Source: Acidovorax radicis N35 (GTDB taxonomy: Bacteria; Pseudomonadota; Gammaproteobacteria; Burkholderiales; Burkholderiaceae_C). Taken from it: a DNA stretch of 64,000 bases. Under the pieces are notes generated by a model. The model was not told where the DNA came from. It ran no database searches and saw only the letters and a list, made by a program, of their open reading frames with translations. Location of the stretch: positions 824,211-888,210 of the forward strand of contig NZ_AFBG01000019.1 in assembly GCF_000204195.1 (NCBI RefSeq), in the 5' to 3' direction. The first letter of the stretch is position 1; each line of letters begins with the position of its first letter. Positions 8,183 through 18,300 of the stretch are shown in pieces. The translations under genes and the position numbers were made by a program.

Positions 8183-10623
8183 CCGCAGGTCCCCAGGTGC
8201 CCACACTGCGTGCAATAGTCGCAACCATCCTTGCGGATCACTGCATGGGCGCCACATTCGCTGCACTTCTTGCCCGCCATGGCCTGCGGGACCGCCAGAG
8301 GCGCGGGCGCGGGCTCATCCAGCGGCAGTTGCTGTTGCACCGGGTCCGCCACGCGGCGCGCCAGGATGTTCTGGATGGCATAGGCCATGGCCGCCACTTC
8401 GGAGTCATGCCACATGGGCACCAGCGTGCCGTCGTCCTTGCGGTGGGTGCCCAGGCGCACGGGCCCACGGTCCCAGGCCACTTTGCGCATGTCGGAGAGC
8501 GCCCGCTCCAGGAAGCCGCCGCGCGCCGCCAGCGACAACATGCGCATGCTGGACGTGATCCACTGCTGCGACTCGCCGCTCTGACCTACAGGCATGAAGA
8601 ACTCGATGGCCCGGTCCACCGTGCCATTGCCAACCCCCGTGGGGACCGGCAAGAACGAGACGATAAGGTACAGCGTCTTGTGGCCTTCCTGCGTCCAGTA
8701 TTCGAGCTTTTCGGCCACCGCCGAGAGGCCGCCTTGCGGGCGGCTTTCGATCACGGTACGCATGGGGTCCACCGGAGGTGCGGGGGGTACTACAGGTGCT
8801 GCAACGGCTGCGGGTTCAGGCGCTGCATGGGTTTCCAGCACCGATCCCAGGATGGCATTGGGCCTGTAGGTGGCCAGGCCCTTGAGCTTGGCGCGCCAGG
8901 CCTGCAGGTACAGGTCCTTGAAACCTTCGTAGGGATAGTCGGCGGGGATGTTCACCGTCTTTGAAATGGCCGTGTCCACAAAGGGCTGCACAGCTTCCAT
9001 CATGGCGATGTGGCCTTCGGCGGGCATGGCGAGGGCCGAGACGAAATAGTCCGGCAAAGCACCCACGTCACCGCCCAGTTCGCGGTAGAGCCGCCAGGCG
9101 TGGTCTTCGACGGCGTATTCCGAGGTAGTGCCGTCGGATTCACGCTTCTTGCGCTTGTACATCCACGAAAACGGCGGCTCGATGCCGTTGGAGGCGTTGT
9201 CGGCAAAAGCCAGGCTCACCGTGCCCGTAGGGGCGATGGAGAGCAAGTGGCTGTTGCGGATACCGTGCTGGCGGATGGCCGCCTTGAGCGAGTCGGGCAG
9301 GCGGTTGGCAAACGTGCCCTCTGACAGATAAGGCTCGGCCTGGAACTTGGGGAACACCCCTTTCTCGCGCGCCAGGTCCACCGACGCGGCATAGGCAGCA
9401 TCGCGCATGCACTCGGCAATGCGTGCCGCCATGGTGCGCCCTTCGGGCAGGTCATAGCGCAGGCACAGCATGGCCAACGTGTTGCCCATGCCGGTAAAGC
9501 CCACACCAATGCGGCGCTTGGCCATGGCCTCGTCGCGCTGCTGCGGCAGCGGCCAATAGGTCACATCGAGCACGTTGTCCAGCGCTCGCACCTGCAGCGC
9601 CACGGCTTTGGTGAAGTCATCGAAATCAAACGCAGCCACGCCCCCGAAACCGAAGGGGTGGCGCACAAAGCGGGTCAGGATGATAGGGCCCAGGTCACAA
9701 CACCCGTAGGACGGCAATGGCTGCTCGCCACAGGGGTTGGTCGCCGCGATGTCTTCGCAATAGTGCAGGTTGTTGTCTTCGTTGATGCGGCCCAGAAACA
9801 GGATGCCAGGCTCGGCGAAGTCGTAGGCCGACTTCATGATCGTGTCCCACAGCTCGCGCGCGGGCACGGTGGCGTAGACCCACAGGCCATCGGCACGCTG
9901 GCGAGCGCCCAGGGCCAGCAAAGCGGCACCCGGTTTCGCCTTGTGCACCAACTCCCACTGCGCGTTGTTCTGCACGGCGTGGATGAACGCATCCGACACG
10001 CCCACCGATACGTTGAAATTGTTCCAGCGGCCCGGCGTGCGCTTGGCGGTGATGAACTCGTGCACATCGGGATGGTCAATGCGCAGCACACCCATCTGAG
10101 CCCCCCGGCGCGCGCCTGCGCTCTCCACGGTCGAGCACGACTGGTCGAACACATTCATGTAGCTGCACGGCCCCGACGCCATGGAGGCCGTGGCCTTCAC
10201 TTGCGCGCCCTTGGGCCGGATGCGGGAGAAATCGTAGCCCACGCCGCCCCCACGGCGCATGGTTTCTGCAGCCTCGCGCAGGGCTTCGTAGATGCCTGGA
10301 AAACCCTCGTCGTCCACCCCCTGGATGCAGTCGCCCACGGGCTGTACAAAACAGTTGATCAGCGTGGCCTGGATGTCGGTGCCTGCCGCGCTCATGATCC
10401 GGCCCGCTCCGATGGCGCCCGCCTTCAGGTTGGCGAGGAACAGGACTTCGTATTTGTCGCGCAGCTCCGGCGCCTCCACCGAGGCCAGGGCCCGCGCCAC
10501 ACGCTGGTAAAGCTCGTCTGCGGTGGTTTCCCCGGGTTTGAGGTATTTCTCACGCAACACATCCAGGCTGATGGGCTGCAATGAAGAGGTGGGCTTGAGG
10601 GGGGGCTGTGGTTCGCGTTTCAT
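8179..10623 (-). CDS. nrdJ: Adenosylcobalamin-dependent ribonucleoside-diphosphate reductase (class II)
   Basis: About 814 residues. Visible motifs are the radical/active-site region NPCGEQPLPSYGCCDLG, the early cysteine segment DQSCSTVESAGARRGAQMG, APTGTVSLAFADNASNGIEP, and a C-terminal zinc-ribbon-like tail CSECGAHAV...CDYCTQCGHLGTCG. Class II enzymes use vitamin B12 instead of oxygen or glycyl radicals, so they make DNA precursors both with and without oxygen. The ATG at 10623 is chosen; a GTG at 10647 would add eight residues. Its stop overlaps the nnrS start by four bases. There is no room for a cobalamin riboswitch upstream (about 96 bp). Confidence 0.93.
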   Translation of the reverse strand: MKREPQPPLKPTSSLQPISLDVLREKYLKPGETTADELYQRVARALASVEAPELRDKYEVLFLANLKAGAIGAGRIMSAAGTDIQATLINCFVQPVGDCIQGVDDEGFPGIYEALREAAETMRRGGGVGYDFSRIRPKGAQVKATASMASGPCSYMNVFDQSCSTVESAGARRGAQMGVLRIDHPDVHEFITAKRTPGRWNNFNVSVGVSDAFIHAVQNNAQWELVHKAKPGAALLALGARQRADGLWVYATVPARELWDTIMKSAYDFAEPGILFLGRINEDNNLHYCEDIAATNPCGEQPLPSYGCCDLGPIILTRFVRHPFGFGGVAAFDFDDFTKAVALQVRALDNVLDVTYWPLPQQRDEAMAKRRIGVGFTGMGNTLAMLCLRYDLPEGRTMAARIAECMRDAAYAASVDLAREKGVFPKFQAEPYLSEGTFANRLPDSLKAAIRQHGIRNSHLLSIAPTGTVSLAFADNASNGIEPPFSWMYKRKKRESDGTTSEYAVEDHAWRLYRELGGDVGALPDYFVSALAMPAEGHIAMMEAVQPFVDTAISKTVNIPADYPYEGFKDLYLQAWRAKLKGLATYRPNAILGSVLETHAAPEPAAVAAPVVPPAPPVDPMRTVIESRPQGGLSAVAEKLEYWTQEGHKTLYLIVSFLPVPTGVGNGTVDRAIEFFMPVGQSGESQQWITSSMRMLSLAARGGFLERALSDMRKVAWDRGPVRLGTHRKDDGTLVPMWHDSEVAAMAYAIQNILARRVADPVQQQLPLDEPAPAPLAVPQAMAGKKCSECGAHAVIRKDGCDYCTQCGHLGTCG

Positions 10624-10719
10624 GGGGGCCGATGATTTGGGTTTCACGCCAGTGAGGTCTTGCGTTCCATCAAGAGAGCCTCATTCCTCAAGCATATGCC
10701 GCGAGAATGCCGGACAAGG

Positions 10720-11400
10720 TCAAAGCTCGTCCAGAAGAACTTGCCCATCATGCTCCACGTAGGGGTGGTAGGGACCAGTGCCGCTGTTGTCCGCCCGCGA
10801 GGCCGGCACAAAGCCGCCCGTCTTGACATCAAACACATGGACTTCTCCTTCCTCGATCACATAGTGCCAGCCATGCAGGCTGATCTGCCCTGACTGCACA
10901 CGGCTACGCACCATGGGGTACTCCATGAGCCGCTCCAGCTGCAGCACCACAGCGCGTTGCTCGGTGCGGCGCAGCACCTCAGGTCCGGGCTGCATGGGCA
11001 ACAAGGCCTCTCGCCCCAGGTCCAGCCAGCGGTTCAGGTTGGGCGCTTCGGGCGAAACCTCACCATACATCGCCTTGATAGCCCCACAGTGACTGTGGCC
11101 GCACACCACAATGCGGCGCACCTGCAGGTTGAGCACCGCAAACTCGATGGCCGCCGTGGTGCCATGGTGGCCGTGAGATCCGTCATACGGCGGGATGAAC
11201 GCACCCACGTTGCGCACCAAGAACAGCTCCCCCGGGCCCGCACCGGTCAGCAGGTAGGGCACCAGGCGCGAGTCGGAACAGCCGATGAACAGGGTGGTCG
11301 GGTGCTGCCCTTCGTCCACCAGCGCCTGGAACTGCTCGCGGTACAGGGGAAAGGCGTCGTTATGGAAACGGCGCAGGCGATCAAGCAGCTCGTCGGGCAT
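10720..11400 (-). CDS. can: Beta-class carbonic anhydrase
   Basis: 226 residues from the ATG at 11400 (MPDELLDRLRRFHNDAFPLY). The zinc site is CSDSR (Cys, Asp-Arg dyad) near residue 40 and HSHCGA near residue 100. The enzyme interconverts CO2 and bicarbonate. A TTG 27 bp upstream is an alternative start. The gene lies 27 bp after the PPIase gene and is co-directional with narGHJI and nrdJ, which suggests co-expression under nitrate-respiring conditions, though it may also have its own promoter. Confidence 0.93.
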   Translation of the reverse strand: MPDELLDRLRRFHNDAFPLYREQFQALVDEGQHPTTLFIGCSDSRLVPYLLTGAGPGELFLVRNVGAFIPPYDGSHGHHGTTAAIEFAVLNLQVRRIVVCGHSHCGAIKAMYGEVSPEAPNLNRWLDLGREALLPMQPGPEVLRRTEQRAVVLQLERLMEYPMVRSRVQSGQISLHGWHYVIEEGEVHVFDVKTGGFVPASRADNSGTGPYHPYVEHDGQVLLDEL

Positions 11401-11427
11401 GGGGCAATCGGTTGAAGCGTGGTGCAA

Positions 11428-12366
11428 CTACTGTACAAGCGGGGAGTCGGCCGCGTCCAGCGCCACGCCTTCCACCACGGCAGCGCCCGCCAGCAATTGC
11501 AGGTACTGGCGCAGCGCATTCACCCAGGCCTGCTGGCGCAACGTGAGCGCAATGGCCTGGCGCACTTCTTCAAACGAAGGCTGCTGCCCGGGGTCGCGCG
11601 CCACCACCTCCACCACATGCAGGCCAAACCGGCTGTGCACCAGGCGTGCCAACACACCGATCTCCGCGCTGCCAAACACCTCGCGGGCGAACTCAGGCGC
11701 ACAGTCGGCGCGGGTCAGCCAGCCCAGGTCGCCGCCTTGCTGGCCGCTGGGGCAGTTGGACCACTGCGCTGCCGCTTCGGCAAACTTTGCGCCACCATCG
11801 TCCGCACAGCGCAGGTCAATCAGCATGGCTTCGGCACGCAGGCGCAGCTGCTTGACGTCCACGCCGGGCGTCACGGCAAACAGCACGTGGCGCAGCTGGG
11901 CCCGCTCACCATGGGCGTGTGCCGCAGGGTGGGCGTCGTGGTAGCGGCGGCAGGCTTCTTCCGACGGGTCGGGGATGGGCAGCTCGCGCTCCAGCAGTTG
12001 CTCGATGGCATTCGAGGCCTTGGTGCTGATGGCACCTTCGACACCCGGCACATCGTCCTGTGCCAGAAAGCCGCCTTGCTGGGCTGCCTGTCGCAGCAGC
12101 TCGGTGCAGGCACGCTGGCGCAAGGCTTCATCATCCAGCCACTCGGCCGTTGAATTCAATGCCACGCCGTTGATGCGCGCCACCGGGGCCTGCCCCATGG
12201 GCTGAGGGGTTGCCATGGCGGGCGTGTCTGCCATGGCCGTCGCTCCTACCGTGGCGGAGAGCGCCTCGTAGGCGGCCGTTTGCTCGGGGGAAAGCGTGCT
12301 TTGGGGGGCGCTCTGGCTGGTTGCGCTGGTGCCGCAACCGCAGCTACCGGTTCCACATCCGCTCAT
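11428..12366 (-). CDS. Peptidylprolyl isomerase, parvulin/PpiC type, of the nar operon
   Basis: About 312 residues. The start is the ATG at 12366, preceded by AAGGAG with good spacing; an upstream in-frame start is less likely. The N-terminus is unusually cysteine-rich (MSGCGTGSCGCG). The PpiC-type domain lies in the C-terminal half: AQLRHVLFAVTPGVDVKQLR, CPSGQQGGDLGWL, and RFGLHVVEVVARDPG. Parvulin proteins of this type accompany narGHJI in many beta- and gammaproteobacteria and probably help fold or mature the nitrate reductase. No signal peptide is seen, so it should act in the cytoplasm. It follows narI by 25 bp. Confidence 0.85.
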   Translation of the reverse strand: MSGCGTGSCGCGTSATSQSAPQSTLSPEQTAAYEALSATVGATAMADTPAMATPQPMGQAPVARINGVALNSTAEWLDDEALRQRACTELLRQAAQQGGFLAQDDVPGVEGAISTKASNAIEQLLERELPIPDPSEEACRRYHDAHPAAHAHGERAQLRHVLFAVTPGVDVKQLRLRAEAMLIDLRCADDGGAKFAEAAAQWSNCPSGQQGGDLGWLTRADCAPEFAREVFGSAEIGVLARLVHSRFGLHVVEVVARDPGQQPSFEEVRQAIALTLRQQAWVNALRQYLQLLAGAAVVEGVALDAADSPLVQ

Positions 12367-12391
12367 GGTGTGCTCCTTGGGTGGTATGAAT

Positions 12392-13126
12392 TCAAACGCC
12401 ACGGCGGTCTTGCGACTGCATATGGCCGGGTGGCAGATTCAGGCGGCGCGCACGCACTACCTGATAGGGGCGCAGCACATAGGCCAGCGTGCCAAAGCCG
12501 CTCCACACATGCACCAGGCGGGTGAACGGGAAGATCAGGAAGATGCTCATGCCCAGGAACATGTGCGTCTTGAAGATCCAACCCGCACCGGCCAGCAGAT
12601 CGACCGCACCACTGCGGAAAGTGACGATGCGTTGCCCCCACTCAGCCAGGCGCATCATCATGGAGCCGTCCAGATGTTGTGCCGACAGCGGGATGGTGGC
12701 CAGGCCCAGCGCCAGTTGTACCCACAGGAGCACCAGGATCAGGATGTCGCTGGTCTTGGAGGTGGCGCGGATGCGCGCATCCGACAGGCGGCGGTGCAGC
12801 AGGAGGGACAGGCCCACGAAGCCCATCAGGCCTGCAATCCCCCCCGACACCATGGCCATGAGCTGCTTGGCGCCGGCGCCGATAAAGTGCTCATACAAGA
12901 AGTGCGGCGTAAGCATGCCCACGGTATGGCCGAAGAACAGGAACAACACGCCCACATGGAACAGGTTGCTGCCCCAGCGCAAGCTGCCGGTGCGCAGCAG
13001 CTGGGAGGAATCGCTTTTCCAGGTGTACTGGTCGCGGTCAAACCGCGCCCAGCTGCCAATGAAAAAGACAGCGAGGCAAATATAGGGATAGATGCCAAAC
13101 AACAGGGTGTCAAGCCAGGTGGTCAT
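12392..13126 (-). CDS. narI: Respiratory nitrate reductase, gamma subunit (cytochrome b)
   Basis: 244 residues from the ATG at 13126 (MTTWLDTLLFGIYPYICL), with five membrane helices as in NarI. Histidines in LFHVGVLFLFFGHTVG and KTHMFLGMS...FTRLVHVWSG are the expected ligands for the two b haems. NarI anchors NarGH to the inner membrane and passes electrons from quinol to NarH. The start overlaps the narJ stop (ATGA), so the two are coupled. A longer frame exists upstream but lies inside narJ. Confidence 0.95.
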   Translation of the reverse strand: MTTWLDTLLFGIYPYICLAVFFIGSWARFDRDQYTWKSDSSQLLRTGSLRWGSNLFHVGVLFLFFGHTVGMLTPHFLYEHFIGAGAKQLMAMVSGGIAGLMGFVGLSLLLHRRLSDARIRATSKTSDILILVLLWVQLALGLATIPLSAQHLDGSMMMRLAEWGQRIVTFRSGAVDLLAGAGWIFKTHMFLGMSIFLIFPFTRLVHVWSGFGTLAYVLRPYQVVRARRLNLPPGHMQSQDRRGV

Positions 13127-13824
13127 ACGGAGACTCCTTCTGGTGCCCGCTCGGCGCGGGGGGTACGAACAAAATGCAGAGGTTGTGGCTGGTCCGGCTT
13201 GGACTGGCCCTGGGTGCTGCAACCGCCAAACGCCTCGGGCTCGGCCCAGACCTCGTCCATCGGCGGCTCGGGGGTCAGCGCTACCGACTGCACGCGCTGG
13301 CCCGACACTTCGAGCACCGCAGCAATCACGCTGGCATAGGGGCTGTTGCGCGCCACCAGCGCACTGAACAGCGCGTTCAGGATGTGGGCCATCTCGCCCA
13401 AGAACTCCTTGGCCACTTCCACAGGCTGGGTGGAGGCGAACTCCAGCACCACCGGCAGGTGGTCGGGCAGTTCGTCGGCTTCGAACTTCAGGCCTGCTTT
13501 GTCGTAGGTCTGCAGCAGGTCGATAAGCGCCGGGCCCCGGTCGCGCGAGTCGCCGTGCACATGCTCGAACAGATGCAGCGAGGTCTGACGGCCCCGGTCG
13601 AAGTTGTCCACATAGCGGGCCTCGGCTTCGAGCGGGTCGAGTGCAGCCAGGTGCTCGCACACAGCCTTCAGTTCATTCATGCGATCGGCCGTAAGGGCCT
13701 GCTCTGCCTGCAGGGCGTCGATGAGCTGCGGCATCACGCTGCGCAGTTGCGCATCGGGGTAGCTCAGCAGGTAGCCCAGGGCGCGCAGGGTCAGGCGCAC
13801 GGAGGTCGGGTTCTTTTTGAACAT
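13123..13824 (-). CDS. narJ: Nitrate reductase molybdenum cofactor assembly chaperone
   Basis: 233 residues, all-alpha, with TorD/NarJ-family features: TLRALGYLLSYPDAQLR, YVDNFDRGRQTSLHLFEHVHGDSRDRG and DELPDHLPVVLEFAST. NarJ binds NarG, helps insert the Mo-bisMGD cofactor and the FS0 cluster, and prevents premature membrane attachment. Its position between narH and narI, with a 4-bp overlap to narI, is the usual one. Confidence 0.95.
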   Translation of the reverse strand: MFKKNPTSVRLTLRALGYLLSYPDAQLRSVMPQLIDALQAEQALTADRMNELKAVCEHLAALDPLEAEARYVDNFDRGRQTSLHLFEHVHGDSRDRGPALIDLLQTYDKAGLKFEADELPDHLPVVLEFASTQPVEVAKEFLGEMAHILNALFSALVARNSPYASVIAAVLEVSGQRVQSVALTPEPPMDEVWAEPEAFGGCSTQGQSKPDQPQPLHFVRTPRAERAPEGVSV

Positions 13825-13845
13825 GGTGATTCCTTTGCCTGTGCT

Positions 13846-15369
13846 TCAGACCGTGGCTTTGATCGGGATCGTGCGGGGCTTCTTGCCGCCGAACATGCTG
13901 GTCTCGGTGGCGCCATCGGAACAGCCGTTGCCAAACGAGAAGCCGCAACCACCCCGAATGTCGAACGCGTTTTCGGCATATTCGCGGTGGGCCGATGGGA
14001 TGACAAAGCGGTCCTCGTAGTTGGCAATCGCCATCACGTGGTACATCTCCTCGACCTCGGCCATCGACAGGCCCGCCTGCTTGAGCACACCCAGGTTCTG
14101 GCGCTGCTCCACATGCTTGTCGCGCTGGTAGGTGCGCATGGCCAGCATGCGCTCGAGCGCCCGCACCACGGGCCCGGTGTCGCCGGCGGTCAGCAGGTTC
14201 GCCAGGTACTGCACGGGGATGCGCAGCTGCGACACATCCGGGATGTCGCCATTCACACCCACATGGCCCGCGTTGGCTGCGGCCGTGATGGGCGAGAGCG
14301 GAGGCACATACCAGACCATAGGCAGCGTGCGGTACTCGGGGTGCAGCGGCAGGGCCACCTTCCATTGCACGGCCATCTTGTAGACCGGGCTGTTGCGGGC
14401 GGCATCCATCCAGCTGTCCGGGATGCCGTCGATGCGCGCCTGGCGGATCACATCGGGGTCGTTCGGGTCCAGGAAGATGTCGAGCTGCGCCTGGTACAGG
14501 TCGCGGTCGCGTTCCACGCTGGCGGCTTCCTGGATGCGGTCTGCGTCGTACAGCAACACGCCGAGATACCGGATACGGCCCACGCAGGTTTCCGAGCACA
14601 CGGTGGGCTGGCCCGCCTCGATGCGCGGGTAGCAGAAGATGCACTTCTCGGCCTTGCCCGATTGCCAGTTGTAGTAGATCTTCTTGTAGGGGCAGCCGCT
14701 GACGCACATGCGCCAGCCACGGCACTTGTCCTGGTCGATCAGCACGATGCCGTCTTCCTCGCGCTTGTAGATCGAGCCCGAGGGGCACGATGCCACGCAC
14801 GCCGGGTTCAGGCAGTGCTCGCACAGGCGCGGCAGGTACATCATGAAGGTGTTCTCGAACTGCCCGTAGATGTCCTTTTGCACATCGTCGAAGTTCTTGT
14901 CCTTGCTGCGCTTGCTGAACTCGCCGCCCAGGATTTCTTCCCAGTTCGGGCCCCACTCGATCTTCTCCATGCGCTTGCCGGTGATCAGGCTGCGCGGGCG
15001 GGCCGTGGGTGCGGCCTTGCTCTCAGGCGCGGACTGCAGGTGGTCGTAGTCGAACGTGAAAGGTTCGTAGTAGTCGTCGATCTGCGGCAGGTTGGGGTTG
15101 GCGAAGATGCGCATGAGCAGCTTCCACTTGCCGCCCTGGCGGGGGGCGATGGAGCCGTCCGGGTTGCGCACCCAGCCGCCGTTCCACTTGTCCTGGTTTT
15201 CCCATTCCTTGGGGTAGCCGATGCCGGGCTTGGTCTCGACGTTGTTGAACCAGGCGTATTCCACGCCCGGGCGGCTGGTCCAGACGTTTTTGCAGGTGAC
15301 GGAACAGGTGTGGCAACCGATGCACTTGTCCAGGTTCAGCACCATGCCGATTTGTGCGCGAATTTTCAT
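13846..15369 (-). CDS. narH: Respiratory nitrate reductase, beta subunit
   Basis: 507 residues from the ATG at 15369 (MKIRAQIGMVLNLDKCIGCH); the frame stays open upstream inside narG. Four cysteine groups for iron-sulfur clusters are visible: CIGCHTCSVTCKNVW, CEHCLNPACVASCPSG, CRGWRMCVSGCP and CIFCYPRIEAGQPTVCSETC. In the third, Trp replaces one Cys (CRGW), which gives the [3Fe-4S] cluster known in NarH; the others hold [4Fe-4S]. NarH carries electrons from NarI to NarG on the cytoplasmic side. It starts 23 bp after narG. Confidence 0.97.
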   Translation of the reverse strand: MKIRAQIGMVLNLDKCIGCHTCSVTCKNVWTSRPGVEYAWFNNVETKPGIGYPKEWENQDKWNGGWVRNPDGSIAPRQGGKWKLLMRIFANPNLPQIDDYYEPFTFDYDHLQSAPESKAAPTARPRSLITGKRMEKIEWGPNWEEILGGEFSKRSKDKNFDDVQKDIYGQFENTFMMYLPRLCEHCLNPACVASCPSGSIYKREEDGIVLIDQDKCRGWRMCVSGCPYKKIYYNWQSGKAEKCIFCYPRIEAGQPTVCSETCVGRIRYLGVLLYDADRIQEAASVERDRDLYQAQLDIFLDPNDPDVIRQARIDGIPDSWMDAARNSPVYKMAVQWKVALPLHPEYRTLPMVWYVPPLSPITAAANAGHVGVNGDIPDVSQLRIPVQYLANLLTAGDTGPVVRALERMLAMRTYQRDKHVEQRQNLGVLKQAGLSMAEVEEMYHVMAIANYEDRFVIPSAHREYAENAFDIRGGCGFSFGNGCSDGATETSMFGGKKPRTIPIKATV

Positions 15370-15392
15370 CGTGTTTCTCCTTGTCTTCGGCT

Positions 15393-18300
15393 TCAGGCGC
15401 GGGCAGCCGTGCTGGACACGGGCTCGTCGTCGAGCCAGTCCACGCGGTCCATCTTGCGCACCAACACGAACTCGTCGCGGTTGGTACCAATGGTTCCGTA
15501 GTAGTTGAAGCCGTAGCTCAACTGCGCATAGCCGCCGATCATGTGGGTGGGCTTGAGCACGATGCGCGTGACCGAGTTGTGGATGCCCCCGCGCGTGCCG
15601 GTGATCTCGGAACCAGGGGTGTTGATGATCTTCTCTTGCGAGTGGTACATCATCACCATGCCCGGGTTCACACGCTGGCTCACCACGGCACGGGCTGCGA
15701 TCGCGCCGTTGGCGTTGAAGAGTTCGACCCAGTCGTTGTCCACGATGCCGGCGCTCTTGGCGTCGTCTTCGCTCAGCCACACCACCGAGCCACCGCGATT
15801 GAGCGTGAGCATCATCAGGTTGTCGCTGTACGTGCTGTGGATGCCCCACTTCTGGTGCGGCGTGATGAAATTCAGCGCGATCTCGCGGTTGCCATTGGGC
15901 TTCTTGCCTTCCACCTCTTCCAGCGTCTTCAAGTGCACGGGTGGGCGGTAGCTCACGAAGCCTTCACCAAAGTCACGCATCCACGGGTGGTCCTGGTAGA
16001 ACTGCTGGCGGCCCGTGAGGGTGCGCCATGGGATGTACTCGTGCACGTTGGTGTAGCCGGCGTTGTAGCTGACCTTTTCGCTTTCCAGGCCCGACCAGGT
16101 GGGTGAGCTGATGATCTTGCGTGGCTGCGCCTGGATGTCGCGGAAGCGGATCTTTTCGTCCTCGCGGTGCAGCGCCAGGTGCACGTGGTCGCGCCCGGTC
16201 TGCTTGCCCAGAGCCTCCCAGGCCTTGCAGGCCACGTGGCCGTTGGTCTCAGGCGCCAGCATCATCACCACTTCGGTGGCATCGATGTCGGTGACGATGC
16301 GGGGCATGCCCTGCGTCACGCCCTCTTCCTTCACGCGGCCGTTCAGGTCACCGAGCTGGCCCACTTCGGTCTGCGTGTTCCAGCCAATGCCTTTGCCGCC
16401 GTTGCCCGCCTTGTCCATCAGCGGGCCCAGGGCCGTGAAGCGCTTGTAGAGGTTGGGGTAGTCGCGCTCGACCACGGTGACCTGCGGCGCGGTCTTGCCG
16501 GGGATGAGTTCACACTCGCCCTTCTTCCAGTCGCGCACGCCATATGGCTGGGCCATTTCACCGGGGGTGTCGTGCATGATGGGCGTGAGCACCACGTCCT
16601 TCTCGACGCCAAGGTGGCCCACGCTGACCTCGCTCACGGCCTTGGCGAAACCCTTGTAGATCTCCCAGTCGCTCTTGGCCTGCCAGGCAGGGTCCACCGC
16701 CGTGGACAGCGGATGGATGAAGGGGTGCATGTCACTGGTGTTGAGATCGTTCTTCTCATACCAGGTGGCCGTGGGCAACACGATGTCGGAGTACAGGCAG
16801 GTGGTGCTCATGCGGAAGTCGAGCGTGACCAGCAGGTCCAGCTTGCCCTCGGGCGCATTGGCGTGCCACTGCACTTCCTCGGGCTTGGCTTCGTCCTTGC
16901 CCAAGTCTTTGCCCTGCACGCCGTGGGTGGTGCCCAGCAGGTGCTTGAGGAAGTATTCGTGCCCCTTGCCCGACGAGCCCAGGATGTTGGAGCGCCACAC
17001 GAACATGTTGCGCGGCCAGTTGGCAGGGTGGTCCGGGTCTTCGCAGCTCATCGTGAGGCTGCCGTCCTTGAGCGACTGCACCACGTAGTCCTTGGCATCC
17101 ATGCCCTTGGCAGCGGCATCCTTGGCCACCTGCATCGGGTTGGTCTTGAGCTGGGGGGCCGATGGCAGCCAGCCCATGCGCTCGGCACGCACGTTGTAGT
17201 CGATCTGCGCGCCGTGGTAGGCGCGCTGGTCGGCCAGGGGCGACAGAATCTCTTCCATGCCCAGCTTTTCATAGCGCCACTGGTCGGTGTGGGCATAGAA
17301 GAAGCTCGTGCTGTTCATCTGGCGCGGTGGGCGGATCCAGTCCAGCGCAAAGGCCAGCGCCGTCCAGCCGGTCTGGGGGCGCAGCTTTTCCTGGCCCACA
17401 TAGTGCGCCCAGCCGCCGCCGCTCTGGCCGATACAGCCGCACAGCATCAGCATGTTGATGATGCCGCGGTAGTTCATGTCACTGTGGTACCAGTGGTTCA
17501 TCGCCGCGCCGATGATCACCATGGACTTGCCATGGGTCTTGTGCGCGTTGTCGGCGAACTGGCGGGCTACGGTGATGATCTGCTCGCGCGGCACACCGGT
17601 GATTTTTTCTTGCCATGCGGGCGTGAAGGGGCGGTCAGCGTCGTAGCTGCCACCGGGTTCTTCGCCCGGCAGGCCGCGGTCGATGCCATAGCTGCCGGCC
17701 AACAGGTCGAACACGGTGGCCACCATCACGCGGCCCTGGGCTTCGTGGCCTTCCAGTTCCAGGTGGGTGACGGGTACGCGGCGCACCATCACGTCACCGC
17801 CTTGTTCATTGGCCGTGAAGTTGGGCGTGGCTACACCACCAAAGTACGGGAAGCCCACATCAGCCACATCGTGCGCCTGCTCGCCGTCTTCAATCACCGA
17901 GAGCTTGAGCTTGACGGTGTTGCCGGTGCGTGCTTCTTTGTTTTCCAGGTTCCACAGACCCTGGTCGGGGCGGCCGTCCGCCCCCCAGCGAAATCCGATG
18001 GAACCATTGGGCAGCGTGACCTGGCCCAGTTCGTCGTAGCCCACGGTCTTCCAGTCGGGGTTGTTCGACTGGTCGAGCTTGTTCGGAAAGTCGCTGGCGC
18101 GCACATAGCGGTCGGGCACCATCACCGTGCGGCCATCGGGCAGCTTCTTTTCCTTGAGCACCACCAGGAGCGGCAGGTCGGTGTAGCGGCGCGCGTAGTC
18201 GTCAAAGTACGCGCTGCGGCCCTTGCCGCCGTCCTTGAAGTAGAACTCGTTCAGGATCACATGGCCCATGGCCATGGCCACGGCGGCGTCCGTCCCCTGC

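Noticed and set aside
10624..10719. Possible cobalamin riboswitch upstream of nrdJ
   Set aside because: Under 100 bp of non-coding sequence, with no B12-box-like motif or suitable structure.
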